Source of the DNA: Halomonas beimenensis
GTDB taxonomy: Bacteria > Pseudomonadota > Gammaproteobacteria > Pseudomonadales > Halomonadaceae
Length of the DNA stretch: 64,000 bases
Assembly (NCBI RefSeq): GCF_002549795.1
Contig: NZ_CP021435.1
Span: 434,001 to 498,000, forward strand
Reading direction: 5' to 3'
The notes below the pieces were generated by a model. It was not told the DNA's origin. It made no database searches and worked only from the letters and a program-made list of their open reading frames with translations. This document shows, one piece after another, positions 44,928 to 54,996 of the stretch; position 1 is the first letter of the stretch, and the number at the start of each line of letters is the position of its first letter. Both the position numbers and the translations under genes were made by a program.

Positions 44928-44946
44928 TCATGAATCTCCTTCATAA
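44928..44946. promoter_or_regulatory. TNATGA-N7-TCATNA palindrome upstream of the CMD gene
   Basis: TCATGAATCTCCTTCATAA, centre at 44937, about 120 bp before the decarboxylase-like gene at 45057. Confidence 0.6.
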
Positions 44947-45056
44947 CAGTATCCTGGTCAGCAGGCTTGTTCCCTGACACCCCCCTTGCCACCGTGTAAG
45001 GCGGCTCGGCCCGCATCGCCTCGACGACCGAGCACCCTCATGACCAGGAGACGACG

Positions 45057-45848
45057 ATGAAACTCGCATCCGCTTCATTGCTGACACTCGCCATGTCGAC
45101 GGCGGCGGTCCTGCCCGCCCTGGCGAAAGACCCTACCGCCGACCCCTCCTCGGAGGTGCCCAGCAACCAGGACATCGCCGCCGTCTCTCCCGCCCTGGCG
45201 GAGTACCACGAGGATCTGCTGTTGGATGAGGTATGGGGCCGCGAGGGGCTCTCGGCCCGGGATCGCAGCGTCGCCACCCTGGCGGCCGTGATCGCGCGTA
45301 ATCATCGGGTCGAGATCCGGATCCAAGTCGAGCGGGCGCTCGACAACGGTGTCGAGCCGGCGGTGATCTCCGAGACCATCACCCAGCTGGCCTTCTACAC
45401 CGGCTGGGGCAATGCCATGTCGGCGGTCACCGTCGTCCAGGACGTCTTTGCCGACCGCGGCATCGGCGCTGACCAGCTGCCCGACGCCGACCCCGAGCTG
45501 CTGCCGCTCGACATGGAGGCCGAAGAGGCTCGAGAGGCAAGCGTCGAGGCCACCTACGGCGGCTCCTCCGATGGGGTGCTCCATTACACCACCGACGTGC
45601 TCTTCCGTGACCTCTGGCTGCGCCCGGCCCTGAGCCCGCGAGACCGCAGCCTGGTCACGGTCAGCGCCCTGATCGCCGCCGGCAAGACCGAGCAGGTCGG
45701 CTTCCACCTCAACCGCGCCATGGACAACGGCCTGACCCGCGGCGAGGCCTCGGAGCTGCTGACCCAGCTGGCGTTCTACGCCGGCTGGCCCAACGTCTTC
45801 TCGACCCTGCCAGTCGCCAAGGAGATCTTCGAGTCACGCGCCGAGTGA
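45057..45848 (+). CDS. exported double carboxymuconolactone decarboxylase-like protein
   Basis: 263 residues with a signal peptide ([21 protein letters not shown]). Two tandem CMD/AhpD-like domains: [33 protein letters not shown] and [33 protein letters not shown]. The second copy lacks the usual catalytic Cys pair (CxxC), so the role may be binding or a different acid-base reaction. Upstream of the molybdenum enzyme genes. Confidence 0.88.
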   Translation: MKLASASLLTLAMSTAAVLPALAKDPTADPSSEVPSNQDIAAVSPALAEYHEDLLLDEVWGREGLSARDRSVATLAAVIARNHRVEIRIQVERALDNGVEPAVISETITQLAFYTGWGNAMSAVTVVQDVFADRGIGADQLPDADPELLPLDMEAEEAREASVEATYGGSSDGVLHYTTDVLFRDLWLRPALSPRDRSLVTVSALIAAGKTEQVGFHLNRAMDNGLTRGEASELLTQLAFYAGWPNVFSTLPVAKEIFESRAE

Positions 45849-45906
45849 CGCTCGACCCGCCGGTCGTGCCCCCTCTGAACCGACAAGACAGCTCCAGGAG
45901 AGAGTG

Positions 45907-46374
45907 ATGCCCACCCTGACGATCAACGGCCAACAGCATGACGTAAACGTGCCGGAGCGGATGCCGCTGCTCTGGGCGCTGCGCGATGTGGTCAACCTGC
46001 CCGGCACCAAGTTCGGCTGTGGCATGGGCCTGTGCGGCGCCTGCACGGTGCATCTGGATGGCCAGGCCACGCGTTCCTGCATCACCCCGATCTCCGCCGC
46101 CCAGGGGCGCGATATCACCACCATCGAGGCGCTGGCCGAGGACGCCACCGGCCAGCGGGTCCAGCAGGCCTGGCTGGATCTGGGCGTGGCGCAGTGCGGC
46201 TACTGCCAGAGCGGCCAGATCATGAGTGCCACCGCGCTGCTCAAGAAGACGCCGGACCCCAGCGACGAGCAGATCGTCGAGGGCATGAGCGGCAATCTCT
46301 GCCGCTGCGGCACCTATCAGCGCATCCAGCAGGCGATCCACCGCGCTGCCGGCCACGAGGAGGAACAGGCATGA
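45907..46374 (+). CDS. 2Fe-2S subunit of a molybdenum hydroxylase (isoquinoline oxidoreductase alpha-like)
   Basis: 155 residues. Plant-type cluster [17 protein letters not shown] and the C-terminal cluster CGYCQSGQI plus [10 protein letters not shown]. The frame opens at GTG 45904, but ATG 45907 follows a good SD (GGAGAGAG) and is preferred. Feeds electrons from the large subunit. Overlaps the large-subunit start by 4 bp. Confidence 0.94.
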   Translation: MPTLTINGQQHDVNVPERMPLLWALRDVVNLPGTKFGCGMGLCGACTVHLDGQATRSCITPISAAQGRDITTIEALAEDATGQRVQQAWLDLGVAQCGYCQSGQIMSATALLKKTPDPSDEQIVEGMSGNLCRCGTYQRIQQAIHRAAGHEEEQA

Positions 46375-48716
46375 GCTCGACTCGCGACACGCTGCTGCTG
46401 GCCAACGTCAGCCGCCGCCACGTGCTCAAGGGGCTGGCGGCCACCGGGGCGCTGGTGCTCGCCGCGCGCTGGGACCTGTCCCTGGCCCAGGAGGAGGAAC
46501 AACAGTATGGCGCCGACGCCATGCCCCACGGCTGGGTGGACGACCCCAACGTCTTCATCCACATCGCCCCGGACGGCACGATCACCGTGGTCAACCATCG
46601 CGCCGAGATGGGCCAGGGCATCCGCACCAGCCTGGTGATGGTGGCCGCCGACGAGCTGGGCGCCGACTGGGAGCGCGTCCGCGTCGAGCAGGCGCCGGGC
46701 GACGAGGAGACGTACGGCAACCAGAACACCGACGGCTCGCGCAGCATGCGCCACTGGTTCGATCCCATGCGCCGTGCCGCGGCGTCGGCGCGCACCATGC
46801 TCGAGCAGGCGGCCGCCGACCAGTGGGGCGTGCCGGTCGGCGAGTGCCGCGCCGGCGTCCAGGTGGTCGTCCATGCGCCCAGCGGCCGGGAACTCGGCTT
46901 CGGCGAACTCGCCGCCGCGGCGAGTCAGCTGCCGGTGCCGGCACGCGACACCCTGCGCCTCAAGTCCCGCGACGAATGGCGCTACATCGGCCAGCCGACC
47001 GGCCCCACCCGCGAGCGGCGCGGCGACGCGGTCACCCGCCCGCTGGCCATCGATGGCGAGGAGATCGTTCAGGGCCGCGCCGTGTACGGCGCCGACGTCC
47101 GCCGAGACGACATGCTGTTCGCGGTGATCGCCCGGCCGCCCGTCTACGGCGCGAGACTCGCCAGCGTCGACGACAGCGCCGCCCTGGCGGTGCCCGGCGT
47201 GCGGCGCGTGGTGCCGATCGAGGGAACCGGCCAGCCCGCCGGCTTCCAGCCGCTGGGCGGCGTGGCGGTGGTGGCCGACAACACCTGGGCGGCCATCGAG
47301 GGGCGCAAGGCCCTGACGCTCGAGTGGAACCTCGAGCCCGCGGGCAACAACGCCGACTACGACTCGGCGGCGTATTACGAGACCCTCGAGGCGGCCTCGC
47401 GCTCGCCGGGCAAGGTCATCCGCGACCACGGCGATATCGAGGCCGCCCTCGGGGACGCCGAGACGCGTCTCGAGGCGACCTACAGCATGCCGCACATGGC
47501 CCAGGCGCCCATGGAGCCGCCGGTGGCCCTGGCCCAGGTGGCCGACGGCCGCGCCGAGATCTGGGCGCCGGTGCAGAACCCCCAGGCCGCGCGTGACGGC
47601 GTCGCCAGCCGGCTCGGCCTGTCGCCCGAGAACGTGACCGTCCACGTGACCCTGCTGGGCGGGGGCTTCGGCCGCAAGTCCAAGCCGGACTACATCTTCG
47701 AGGCCGCCAGCCTGGCCGCCGAGCTCGAGGGACGCCCCGTGCGGCTGCAGTGGACCCGCGAGGACGACCTTCACCACGCCTATTTCCACGCGGTGTCGCT
47801 GGATCGCCTGGAGGATGGCCTGGACGCCGACGGCAAGGCGGTCGGCTGGCGCCACCGCACCCTGTCGCCGAGCATCGGTTCGCTGTTCGCCGAGGACCCC
47901 GAGCACAAGCAGGCGTTCGAGCTCGGCATGGGCTTCAACACCCTGCCCTTCGATATCCCGGCCATCCGCCTGGAGAACCCCGAGGCCGAGGCCCACGTGC
48001 GCATCGGCTGGTTCCGCTCGGTGTTCAACCTGCCCCACGCCTTCGCCATCCAGAGCTTCGCCTCGGAACTGGCCGAGGCCGCCGGGCGCGACCACCGCGA
48101 CTACCTGCTCGAGCTGCTCGGGCCGGCGCGCCGGATCGACCCGCGGGAGATCGGCGAGACGTGGAACTACGGCGAGAACCCCGAGCGCTACCCGATCGAC
48201 GTCGGCCGCCTGCGCAAGGTGATCGAGACGGCCACCGAGGCGGCCGAGTGGGATCGCGAACGCCCCGTGGGCCGAGGCCTGGGCCTCGCCGTGCACCACA
48301 GCTTCGTCTCCTACGCCGCCGTGGTGTTCGACGTGGAGGTCGGTGATGGCGGCGAGCTGACCATCCACAGCGCCGACATCGCCTTCGACTGCGGTCCGCA
48401 GGTCAATCCCGAGCGCATCCGCGCGCAGATGGAGGGCTCCTGCATCATGGGGATCGGCATCGCCCTGCAAAGCGAGATCACCGCCAGCGACGGGCGCATC
48501 GAGCAGGACAACTTCCACCAGTACCTGATCCCACGCATGGCGAACGCGCCCAGAGTGACCCGCGTGCACCTGATCAACGACGATCCCGAGGTGGCCATGG
48601 GCGGCGTCGGCGAGCCGGGGCTGCCGCCGGTGGCACCGGCGCTGTGCAACGCCATCCATGCCGCCTCCGGCAAGCGCATCCGCCGCCTGCCGGTGGGCGA
48701 CCAGTTGGCGGGCTGA
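46371..48716 (+). CDS. Tat-exported molybdopterin large subunit (IorB-like aldehyde/isoquinoline oxidoreductase)
   Basis: 781 residues. Tat signal [19 protein letters not shown]. Molybdopterin-binding blocks include [38 protein letters not shown], and the catalytic glutamate in [14 protein letters not shown] near the C-terminus. Oxidises an aromatic heterocycle or aldehyde in the periplasm with the 2Fe-2S subunit. No FAD subunit is encoded nearby, so a cytochrome may accept electrons; the substrate is unknown. Confidence 0.93.
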   Translation: MSSTRDTLLLANVSRRHVLKGLAATGALVLAARWDLSLAQEEEQQYGADAMPHGWVDDPNVFIHIAPDGTITVVNHRAEMGQGIRTSLVMVAADELGADWERVRVEQAPGDEETYGNQNTDGSRSMRHWFDPMRRAAASARTMLEQAAADQWGVPVGECRAGVQVVVHAPSGRELGFGELAAAASQLPVPARDTLRLKSRDEWRYIGQPTGPTRERRGDAVTRPLAIDGEEIVQGRAVYGADVRRDDMLFAVIARPPVYGARLASVDDSAALAVPGVRRVVPIEGTGQPAGFQPLGGVAVVADNTWAAIEGRKALTLEWNLEPAGNNADYDSAAYYETLEAASRSPGKVIRDHGDIEAALGDAETRLEATYSMPHMAQAPMEPPVALAQVADGRAEIWAPVQNPQAARDGVASRLGLSPENVTVHVTLLGGGFGRKSKPDYIFEAASLAAELEGRPVRLQWTREDDLHHAYFHAVSLDRLEDGLDADGKAVGWRHRTLSPSIGSLFAEDPEHKQAFELGMGFNTLPFDIPAIRLENPEAEAHVRIGWFRSVFNLPHAFAIQSFASELAEAAGRDHRDYLLELLGPARRIDPREIGETWNYGENPERYPIDVGRLRKVIETATEAAEWDRERPVGRGLGLAVHHSFVSYAAVVFDVEVGDGGELTIHSADIAFDCGPQVNPERIRAQMEGSCIMGIGIALQSEITASDGRIEQDNFHQYLIPRMANAPRVTRVHLINDDPEVAMGGVGEPGLPPVAPALCNAIHAASGKRIRRLPVGDQLAG

Positions 48717-48718
48717 CC

Positions 48719-49702
48719 GTGCAGCATCTGGACCGGCAGGTGATCGAGCGCGCCCTGGCGTGGGTCCGCGAGGGGCAGACCCTGTGGCTGTGCACGGTGC
48801 TCGCCACCTTCGGCTCCTCGCCCCGCGCACCGGGGTCGATGCTGGTGGTGTGCGACGACGGTCGCCACGTCGGCTCGCTGTCGGGCGGCTGCGTCGAGGA
48901 GGATTTCCTGGAGCGCCTGGCCCGGGGTGCGTTCGCAGCACCGGTCTCCACGCTGCGCTATGGCGGGGGCAAAGGCGAGGGCGGCGTCGAGAGCGTGCAC
49001 CTGCCCTGCGGCGGCGTCCTCGACGTGCTGGTCGGGCGCCTGCGCCCCGAGCCCGACACCCGGGACCATCTGGAGGTGCTGCTGGCCACGCTCACCGGCG
49101 AGCGCGCCCTGGCCCGCCGCGTCGATCTCAATAGCGGGGCTCGCAACTTCGTGGAGGACGCCGGCGTGGGCGAACGGGTCGTCCGGGACACCGCGCGCGA
49201 CGCGGTGCAGATTCGCCTGACGCCCGCCGCACGGCTGATCATCGCCGGGTCCTCACCGGTCTCGGCGGCCTGCGCCGACTTCGCCCGTACCCTGGGATTC
49301 GAGGTGATCGTCTGCGACCCGCGGGAGGAGGCGCTGGCCGCGCTCGACGTGCCGGGCATCGAGCGGCGCGCCGACCTCCCCTCGCGCTTCATCGCCTCGG
49401 GGGCCTGCCATGCCGCCACCGCCGTGGTGGCGCTGACCCATGACCCGCGCATCGACGACCTAGCGATGATCGAGGCAGTGCGCACGCCCGCCTTCTACAT
49501 CGGGGTGATGGGCTCGCAGCGGACCTCGGCGGCCCGCGCCGAGCGGCTGCAGCGCTCCGGCGGCCTGAGCCGGGACGAGGTCGAGCGCCTGCACATGCCC
49601 ATCGGCCTGGCACTCGGCAGCAAGACCCCCGCCGAGATCGCGCTTGCGGCCATGGCCGATATCCTGCGTGTGCAGCGAGGAAAGGCGCGGGATGCGCTCT
49701 GA
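48719..49702 (+). CDS. XdhC/CoxI-family molybdenum cofactor maturation protein
   Basis: 327 residues starting at GTG 48719, 2 bp after the large-subunit stop. XdhC inserts the sulfurated cofactor into xanthine-dehydrogenase-type enzymes. Visible are SGGCVEEDFLERL and the C-terminal Rossmann part (RLIIAGSSPVSAACADFARTLG), plus GVMGSQRTSAARAERL and HMPIGLALGSKTPAEIAL. Confidence 0.93.
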   Translation: MQHLDRQVIERALAWVREGQTLWLCTVLATFGSSPRAPGSMLVVCDDGRHVGSLSGGCVEEDFLERLARGAFAAPVSTLRYGGGKGEGGVESVHLPCGGVLDVLVGRLRPEPDTRDHLEVLLATLTGERALARRVDLNSGARNFVEDAGVGERVVRDTARDAVQIRLTPAARLIIAGSSPVSAACADFARTLGFEVIVCDPREEALAALDVPGIERRADLPSRFIASGACHAATAVVALTHDPRIDDLAMIEAVRTPAFYIGVMGSQRTSAARAERLQRSGGLSRDEVERLHMPIGLALGSKTPAEIALAAMADILRVQRGKARDAL

Positions 49703-50160
49703 CCGTCTGGTCGCAGTGATCATGGCGGCGGGCCGGTCGCGTCGCTTCGGCCAAGAGGACAAGCGCGTCGTCCGGCTGCCCGAGGGCAGACCCTTGTTGG
49801 CCACCACGGTGGCCAGGGCGAGCGAGGCCTTTCCCCGGCTTCGGGTCGTCCTGCGCGAGGAGGACGATGTGAACCATCTCGGCCTCTCCAACGCCACGCC
49901 CGTGATTCGCGCCACTCGCTCCGACCGAGGACTGGGAGCAAGCCTCGGCGAGGCGATCACTGTCCTCGACAACGACACGGCGCTGGCGGACGTCGCGGCC
50001 GTAGCCATACTGCTCGGCGACATGCCCTACCTGCGCCTCGACACCCTTCATGCGCTGCAGCGACTGGCGAGGTCTTCACGCATCGTGAGGCCCCGCCATG
50101 CCGGGCGAACCGGTCATCCGGTGCTCTTCGGACGGGATTTCTGGTCGGAGCTAGCGGCCC
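49692..50160 (+). pseudogene. MobA/MocA-like nucleotidyltransferase, 3' truncated
   Basis: Starts MRSDRLVAVIMAAGRSRRFG, the NTP-transferase signature of molybdenum cofactor cytidylyltransferases, and includes LLGDMPYLRLDTL and GRTGHPVLFGRDFWSELAAL. Homology stops there; the open frame then runs on as antisense of the PCuAC gene to 50489 with a low-complexity Arg/Pro tail. About 40 C-terminal residues of the fold are missing. Overlaps xdhC by 11 bp. Breakpoint near GCTAGC at 50150. Confidence 0.8.
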
Positions 50161-50673
50161 TCAGTGCATGTCGCCGTGGTGGCCGTCGGCGGCCTGGCTG
50201 CCGGTCGCCGCGTCCTGCACCCAGACCTCCACCTCGACCTCGTCGCGCTCGGCGAACTCCAGGGTCAGCGGGAAGCTGTCCCCCTCGGCGAGCGGCCCCG
50301 TCAGCTCGATCAGCATCAGGTGATAGCCGCCGCCGGGGCGCATCCGGATCGGGGCGCCGGGAGCGATCTCGAGCCGCGGTACCGGCCGCATGCGCATGGT
50401 GCCGTCGGCCATCTCCATGGTATGGATCTCCACCACCTCGCTGGCCGGGGAATGGGCGCCGACCAGCACGGCCGGGGTGTCGCCGGTGACCTCGAGGTCG
50501 AGATAGGCCCCGCCGCTCACGGCCCCCGGCGGGGTCGGCGTGGCGAAGGGGTGGGCGATGCGCAGGTCGTCGGTGGTCTGCTCGTGGGCGGCGGCCAGGC
50601 CCGGCAGCAGGCCGGCGGCGAGCAGGGCGGTGGCGAGCAGGGCGGTGGCGAGTCGGCGAAGCGGTCGGGTCAT
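50161..50673 (-). CDS. periplasmic copper chaperone PCuAC
   Basis: 170 residues, signal peptide (LLATALLAAGLLPGLAAA). The copper site HxM...M...HxM is seen as HTMEMADGTM, RMRPGGGYHLML. Delivers Cu(I) to cytochrome oxidase CuA. Start at 50673 chosen at MTRPLRRLAT; the open frame extends to 50712. Confidence 0.92.
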   Translation of the reverse strand: MTRPLRRLATALLATALLAAGLLPGLAAAHEQTTDDLRIAHPFATPTPPGAVSGGAYLDLEVTGDTPAVLVGAHSPASEVVEIHTMEMADGTMRMRPVPRLEIAPGAPIRMRPGGGYHLMLIELTGPLAEGDSFPLTLEFAERDEVEVEVWVQDAATGSQAADGHHGDMH

Positions 50674-50763
50674 CGTCGGATCCTTGTCGGCCAGGGACGG
50701 GGCTCGGGACACTCAAGCCTAAGCCCTGCGAACGGCAAGGCAAGCGGCACGATGTCGCAAGGC

Positions 50764-52416
50764 TCAGTCGGGCAGGCGGGCGAGCAGGCTCGCCAGCGGG
50801 GCGTCGGCGGGCAGCACGCCATAGACCGGGGCGGGCGTCTCGCCGAGCCGGGTGCGACAGAAGGTCTGGCCGACCTCGGGCGGGGCCTGGCGCAGCAGCA
50901 GTGCCGCCTGCAGGCACTGCGCCAGGCGCTGGGTCAGCCAGCGAGCCCGGGGCTCGAGGGCCTCGGGCGGTTCGCCGAGCTGTCGTTCCAGCTCGGCGAG
51001 GGCGCGGTCGAGCACCGGCGAGGCCCCCTTCGCCTCGTCGAGCTCCTTCCTCAGGGCCTCCAGGGCCTCGGGGTGGCGTCCCAGCACCCGCAGCACGTCC
51101 AGACAGATGACGTTGCCCGAGCCTTCCCAGATGGAGTTGACCGGGGCCTCGCGGTAGAGCCGGGCCAGCGGCGTCTCCTCCACGTAGCCGATGCCGCCCA
51201 GGCATTCCATGGCCTCGGCCAGGAAGCCGGGCGCGCGCTTGTTGTGCCAGTACTTGGCCAGCGCCGGCAGCAGCCGGGCCAGGGCCCGCTCGTGGTCGTC
51301 GTCCCGGGCGGCCCCGTCGAAGGCCCGGGCGGCGCGCATCACCAGGGCGACGCCGGCCTCCACCTCCAGGGCCAGGTCGGCGATCAACACCCGCATCAGG
51401 GGCTGCTCGGCCAGGCGCCGGCCGAAGGCCTTTCGGACCTGCACGTGACGCCACGCCTCGATCAGCCCCTGACGCATCATCCCCACCGGCGCGGTGGCGG
51501 CATCCAGTCGGGTCTGCTGGACCATCGACAGGATGGTGGCCACGCCGCGTCCCGGCTCACCCACCGGTTCCGCCCAGGCCCCCCGGTACTCGATCTCCGC
51601 CGAGGCATTGGCGCGGTTGCCGCACTTGTCCTTGAGGCGCTGGAGCTCGATGGGGTTGCGGCCGCCGTCGGGGGCGAAGCGCGGCACCAGGAAACACCCC
51701 AGGCCCTCGTCGGTCCGAGCCAGGGTCAGGAAGGCGTCCGACATGGGCGCGCTGCAGAACCACTTGTGGCCGGTCAAGCGCCAGCCGTCTTCGCCGGCCT
51801 CGGCGCGGGTGGTGTTGGCGCGGACGTCGCTGCCGCCCTGCTTCTCGGTCATCGCCATGCCGAAGGTCAGGGCACTCTTGCGCGGGGCCGGCAGGCCCCG
51901 TGGATCGTAGTCCCAGGCCAGCAGACCCGGCGACCATTCGGCATGTACCCGCGGCGAGGCGCGAAGCGCCGGCATGGCCGCATGGGTCATGGTCACCGGG
52001 CAGCAGAAGCCGGGCTCGGCCTGGGTCAGCAGGTAGAGGGCGGCCACATGCGCCTGGTGGCCGCCGCTGCCTTCCTCCTGCCAGGCCACGGCATGCCAGC
52101 CATGATCCATGGCCAGGTGCATGAGCTCGTGATAGGCGGGATGATACTCCACCTCGTCGAGGCGGCGGCCATGGCGATCGAACAGGCGCAGTTCCGGGGG
52201 GTGGCGATTGGCGGCCTCGCCGAGGGCCTGGGTCCGGCGACTGCCGACCTCCCGGCCCAGGGGCGTCAGGCGTCGGGCGACCCAGTCCGGTGCCTCGCGC
52301 TGCAGGGCTTCCTGCAGGGGAAGGTCGTCGGCCAGGAGGTCGCGATCCTCGGGGGCGGGGGGCTGGTTGGTCACCTCATGGGTGGCCAGGCGATCGCGGG
52401 GGGCATGGTCCTGCAT
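50764..52416 (-). CDS. aidB: AidB-like acyl-CoA dehydrogenase family protein
   Basis: 550 residues, long for the family and matching AidB (about 540), a flavoprotein with DNA-binding capacity induced by alkylation. Motifs AMTEKQGGSDVRANTT, GHKWFCSAPMSDAFL, FLAEAMECLGGIGYVEETPL and NSIWEGSGNVICLDVLR are intact. In vivo substrate unknown. Confidence 0.9.
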   Translation of the reverse strand: MQDHAPRDRLATHEVTNQPPAPEDRDLLADDLPLQEALQREAPDWVARRLTPLGREVGSRRTQALGEAANRHPPELRLFDRHGRRLDEVEYHPAYHELMHLAMDHGWHAVAWQEEGSGGHQAHVAALYLLTQAEPGFCCPVTMTHAAMPALRASPRVHAEWSPGLLAWDYDPRGLPAPRKSALTFGMAMTEKQGGSDVRANTTRAEAGEDGWRLTGHKWFCSAPMSDAFLTLARTDEGLGCFLVPRFAPDGGRNPIELQRLKDKCGNRANASAEIEYRGAWAEPVGEPGRGVATILSMVQQTRLDAATAPVGMMRQGLIEAWRHVQVRKAFGRRLAEQPLMRVLIADLALEVEAGVALVMRAARAFDGAARDDDHERALARLLPALAKYWHNKRAPGFLAEAMECLGGIGYVEETPLARLYREAPVNSIWEGSGNVICLDVLRVLGRHPEALEALRKELDEAKGASPVLDRALAELERQLGEPPEALEPRARWLTQRLAQCLQAALLLRQAPPEVGQTFCRTRLGETPAPVYGVLPADAPLASLLARLPD

Positions 52417-52500
52417 GGCGGGCCTCCGGCACGGGGACTGCCCTGAGCATGGTGCCTGCGGACGGACCGGTCAAAAGCCGCGGGCGGTCTCGAGCGGCGA

Positions 52501-53361
52501 TCACAGCGAGGTCCGCACCGACCACAGCTCCGGGAAGAACTGCAGGTCCAGCGCCTTGACCAGGTAGTTCACCCCCGCGGTGCCCCCGGTACCGCGCCGG
52601 TAGCCGATGATGCGCTCCACCGTCTTCATGTGGCTGAAGCGCCACTTCTGGAAGTTGTACTCCAGATCCACCAGCTTCTCGGCGAGCTCGTAGAGGTCCC
52701 AGTGGGCCGTGGTGTCGCCGTAGATCGCCGCCCAGGCGGCCTCGACCCGGGGCGAGGCCGTGTAGGGCTCGGCCCAGTCCCGTTCCACGAGCTCCGCCGG
52801 GATGTCGAAGCCCCGCCGGGCGAGCAGCTGCAGGGTGATGTCGTAGAGGCTCGGTGCCTTCAGCACCGCCTGCAGGTGAGCATGGTGCTTCGGGTGCGCC
52901 CGGTGGGCCTCGATCATGCGGGCATTCTTGTTGCCCAGCAGGAACTCCAGCTCGCGGTACTGGTAGGACTGGAACCCCGAGCTCTGGCCCAGCTCGTCGC
53001 GGAAGCTCGTATAGTCCGAGGGGGTCATGGTGACCAGCACCTCCCAGGCCTTGATGAGCTGCTCCTGGATCCGGGCGACCCGCGTCAGCATCTTGAACGC
53101 CGGGCGCAGCTCGCCGCGGCGGATCTGCTCGGCGGCGCCGTGGGCCTCGTGCAGGCAGAGCTTCATCCACAGCTCCGAGGCCTGGTGGATCACGATGAAC
53201 AGCATCTCGTCGTGCTGGTCGGACACCGGATGCTGGCAGTCCAGCAGCCTCTCCAGGTCCAGGTACTGGCCGTAGCTCATGTCCTGGTCCCAGTGGACGT
53301 TCTCGCCTTCCAGGTCCACCTGCTGGCGGTGATCGGTCGGCCCTGATGGCTGGTCGTGCAT
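52501..53361 (-). CDS. kynA: tryptophan 2,3-dioxygenase
   Basis: 286 residues. Heme enzyme that opens the indole ring, first step of the kynurenine pathway. Motifs DEMLFIVIHQASELWMKL, the SGFQSYQYRELEF block, and FSHMKTVERIIGYRRGTGGTAGVNYL match the family. Divergent from a LysR regulator; no other kynurenine genes in the window. Confidence 0.95.
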   Translation of the reverse strand: MHDQPSGPTDHRQQVDLEGENVHWDQDMSYGQYLDLERLLDCQHPVSDQHDEMLFIVIHQASELWMKLCLHEAHGAAEQIRRGELRPAFKMLTRVARIQEQLIKAWEVLVTMTPSDYTSFRDELGQSSGFQSYQYRELEFLLGNKNARMIEAHRAHPKHHAHLQAVLKAPSLYDITLQLLARRGFDIPAELVERDWAEPYTASPRVEAAWAAIYGDTTAHWDLYELAEKLVDLEYNFQKWRFSHMKTVERIIGYRRGTGGTAGVNYLVKALDLQFFPELWSVRTSL

Positions 53362-53394
53362 CGTCGCTGCTCCCTGGTGAAAGTCGGGGGTTCA

Positions 53395-53478
53395 AGCCAT
53401 GTCCTTGACTGTACTCAGGGAGCGGCAGGATTTATATTTCATATTATTTCTCGTATTGAGTAATTTTCTGCATAGCTC
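53395..53478. promoter_or_regulatory. divergent kynA/lysR promoter region
   Basis: The only strongly AT-rich stretch here (TTTATATTTCATATTATTTC ...). Several T-N11-A candidate LysR boxes can be drawn, none decisive. Confidence 0.4.
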
Positions 53479-54384
53479 ATGAGCCCCAGGGTCAGCCTCC
53501 GCCACCTTCAGATGGTCAGTGCCATCGCCGAGACCGGGAATGTCTCGGCGGCGGCCAGCCAGATCGGCCTGACCCAGTCGGCCCTGAGCCATCGCATCCG
53601 CGAGGCCGAGCGCCTGCTCAACACCCCCCTGTTCCATCGCCGGCAAAAGCGGCTGGTGCCCACCAACGCCGGCGAGCGTCTGTTGCATGCCGCCCGGGTG
53701 GTGCTGGGCGAGATCGAGCGGGCGGAGCACGACATCGACAAGCTCTCGGTGGGCATCGAGCACGTGGTGCGCCTCGGGCACGAGGCCTATGGCGGCTATC
53801 ACTGGCTGCCGGCCTTCCTGGCCGGGTTCCGGACCGAGCATCCGGAGATCGGCATCGAGATCATCCCCGACGTCTCCATGTCCCCGTTCGTGGCGCTGCG
53901 CGACGGCCTCATCGACCTCTCGATCGTCTCGGGGCCCGTCACCCGGCCGGGATTCCGGGCCCTGCCGCTGTTCACCGACGAGATGTGCGCGGTGATGGCG
54001 GAAGGGCATCCCCTGGCCGGCCGGGCCTGGCTCACGCCGCAGGAGATCGCCGCCGAGCCCTACGTCACCTACCACACCACCCCGGCGGGAGGGCGCGAAT
54101 ACGAGCAGGTCTTCACCCGCTACCGGGTGCTGCCCACCGAGGTGCTGCGGGCCGGGGTCACCGAGGCGGTGGTGGCCTTCGTGAGGGCCGGCCAGGGCAT
54201 CACCATCATGCCCCGCTGGACCCTGGCCCCCTACCTGGCCCAGGGGGGGCTGGCCACGGCCGGCGTCACCGAGCAGGGGCTGGCCATCGACTGGCAGGCG
54301 GTGCTGCGTCGCGACGAGCCGACGGATTCCCCGGCGGCGCGGCTCGCCGCGGCCATGGAAGGGGCCGATCTGGCTCGGCTGTAA
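53479..54384 (+). CDS. LysR-family regulator (MetR-like)
   Basis: 301 residues. HTH MVSAIAETGNVSAAASQIGLTQSALSHRIREAERLL and effector domain with THHxx-like HEAYGGYHWLPAFLAGF. Closest in style to MetR-type regulators, but the neighbour kynA suggests control of tryptophan breakdown. Start 53479 overlaps nothing and gives a full HTH. Confidence 0.9.
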   Translation: MSPRVSLRHLQMVSAIAETGNVSAAASQIGLTQSALSHRIREAERLLNTPLFHRRQKRLVPTNAGERLLHAARVVLGEIERAEHDIDKLSVGIEHVVRLGHEAYGGYHWLPAFLAGFRTEHPEIGIEIIPDVSMSPFVALRDGLIDLSIVSGPVTRPGFRALPLFTDEMCAVMAEGHPLAGRAWLTPQEIAAEPYVTYHTTPAGGREYEQVFTRYRVLPTEVLRAGVTEAVVAFVRAGQGITIMPRWTLAPYLAQGGLATAGVTEQGLAIDWQAVLRRDEPTDSPAARLAAAMEGADLARL

Positions 54385-54447
54385 GGCGGGCGCGTGACGC
54401 TCCGGGCCTGACTGAGTAGGCTGAAGGCATTTCCCCGGAGAGCCGCG

Positions 54448-54996
54448 ATGACCGACGACGCCCTGGCGCCCCCACCGTTGCCCACCCCCCGGATCGCCGA
54501 CGAGAGCATCCAACTGGTGGATGCCCGCAACCGACCCTGCGGCAGCGCGCCCCGGGCCGCCATGCGCCGCTACCGCTACTGGCATCGCGCCACCTACATC
54601 GTGGTGCGCAACCCCGCCGGCGAGATCTGCGTGCAGCGGCGCACCCTGACCAAGGAAGTCTTCCCCGGTGGGCTGGACCTCGCCGCCGGCGGGGTGGTGG
54701 GGGCCGGCGAGGCGGTGCACCTGGCCGCTCGTCGCGAGCTGGCCGAGGAGCTGGGCATCGAGGGCGTCCCACTACGCCATGTCCTCGAGTTCGTGCATGC
54801 CCAGGGGGGCAACCATATCTTCGGGAGTGCCTACCTGGTCGACTACGAGGGCCCCTTGAGGCTGCAGGAGGAGGAAGTGGCGGCGGCCTTCTGGTGTCCG
54901 CCCGGCAAGGCCCTCGCCCTCGAGGACGTCACGCCGGACACCCGCCAGGCCGTGGAGGCCCTGGTGGGGGCCGGCTGGCTGGGGGCCGCGGCGTGA
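54448..54996 (+). CDS. NUDIX hydrolase (YfcD-like)
   Basis: 182 residues. NUDIX box GGVVGAGEAVHLAARRELAEELGI. N-terminus IQLVDARNRPCGSAPRAAM resembles YfcD/isopentenyl-diphosphate-isomerase-like proteins. Substrate unknown. Its stop overlaps the MoxR start as GTGA, so the four genes to 58986 form one coupled operon. Confidence 0.9.
   Translation: MTDDALAPPPLPTPRIADESIQLVDARNRPCGSAPRAAMRRYRYWHRATYIVVRNPAGEICVQRRTLTKEVFPGGLDLAAGGVVGAGEAVHLAARRELAEELGIEGVPLRHVLEFVHAQGGNHIFGSAYLVDYEGPLRLQEEEVAAAFWCPPGKALALEDVTPDTRQAVEALVGAGWLGAAA

Noticed and set aside
50166..50489. C-terminal 110 residues of the MobA-like frame
   Set aside because: They are antisense to PCuAC and of Arg/Pro low complexity.
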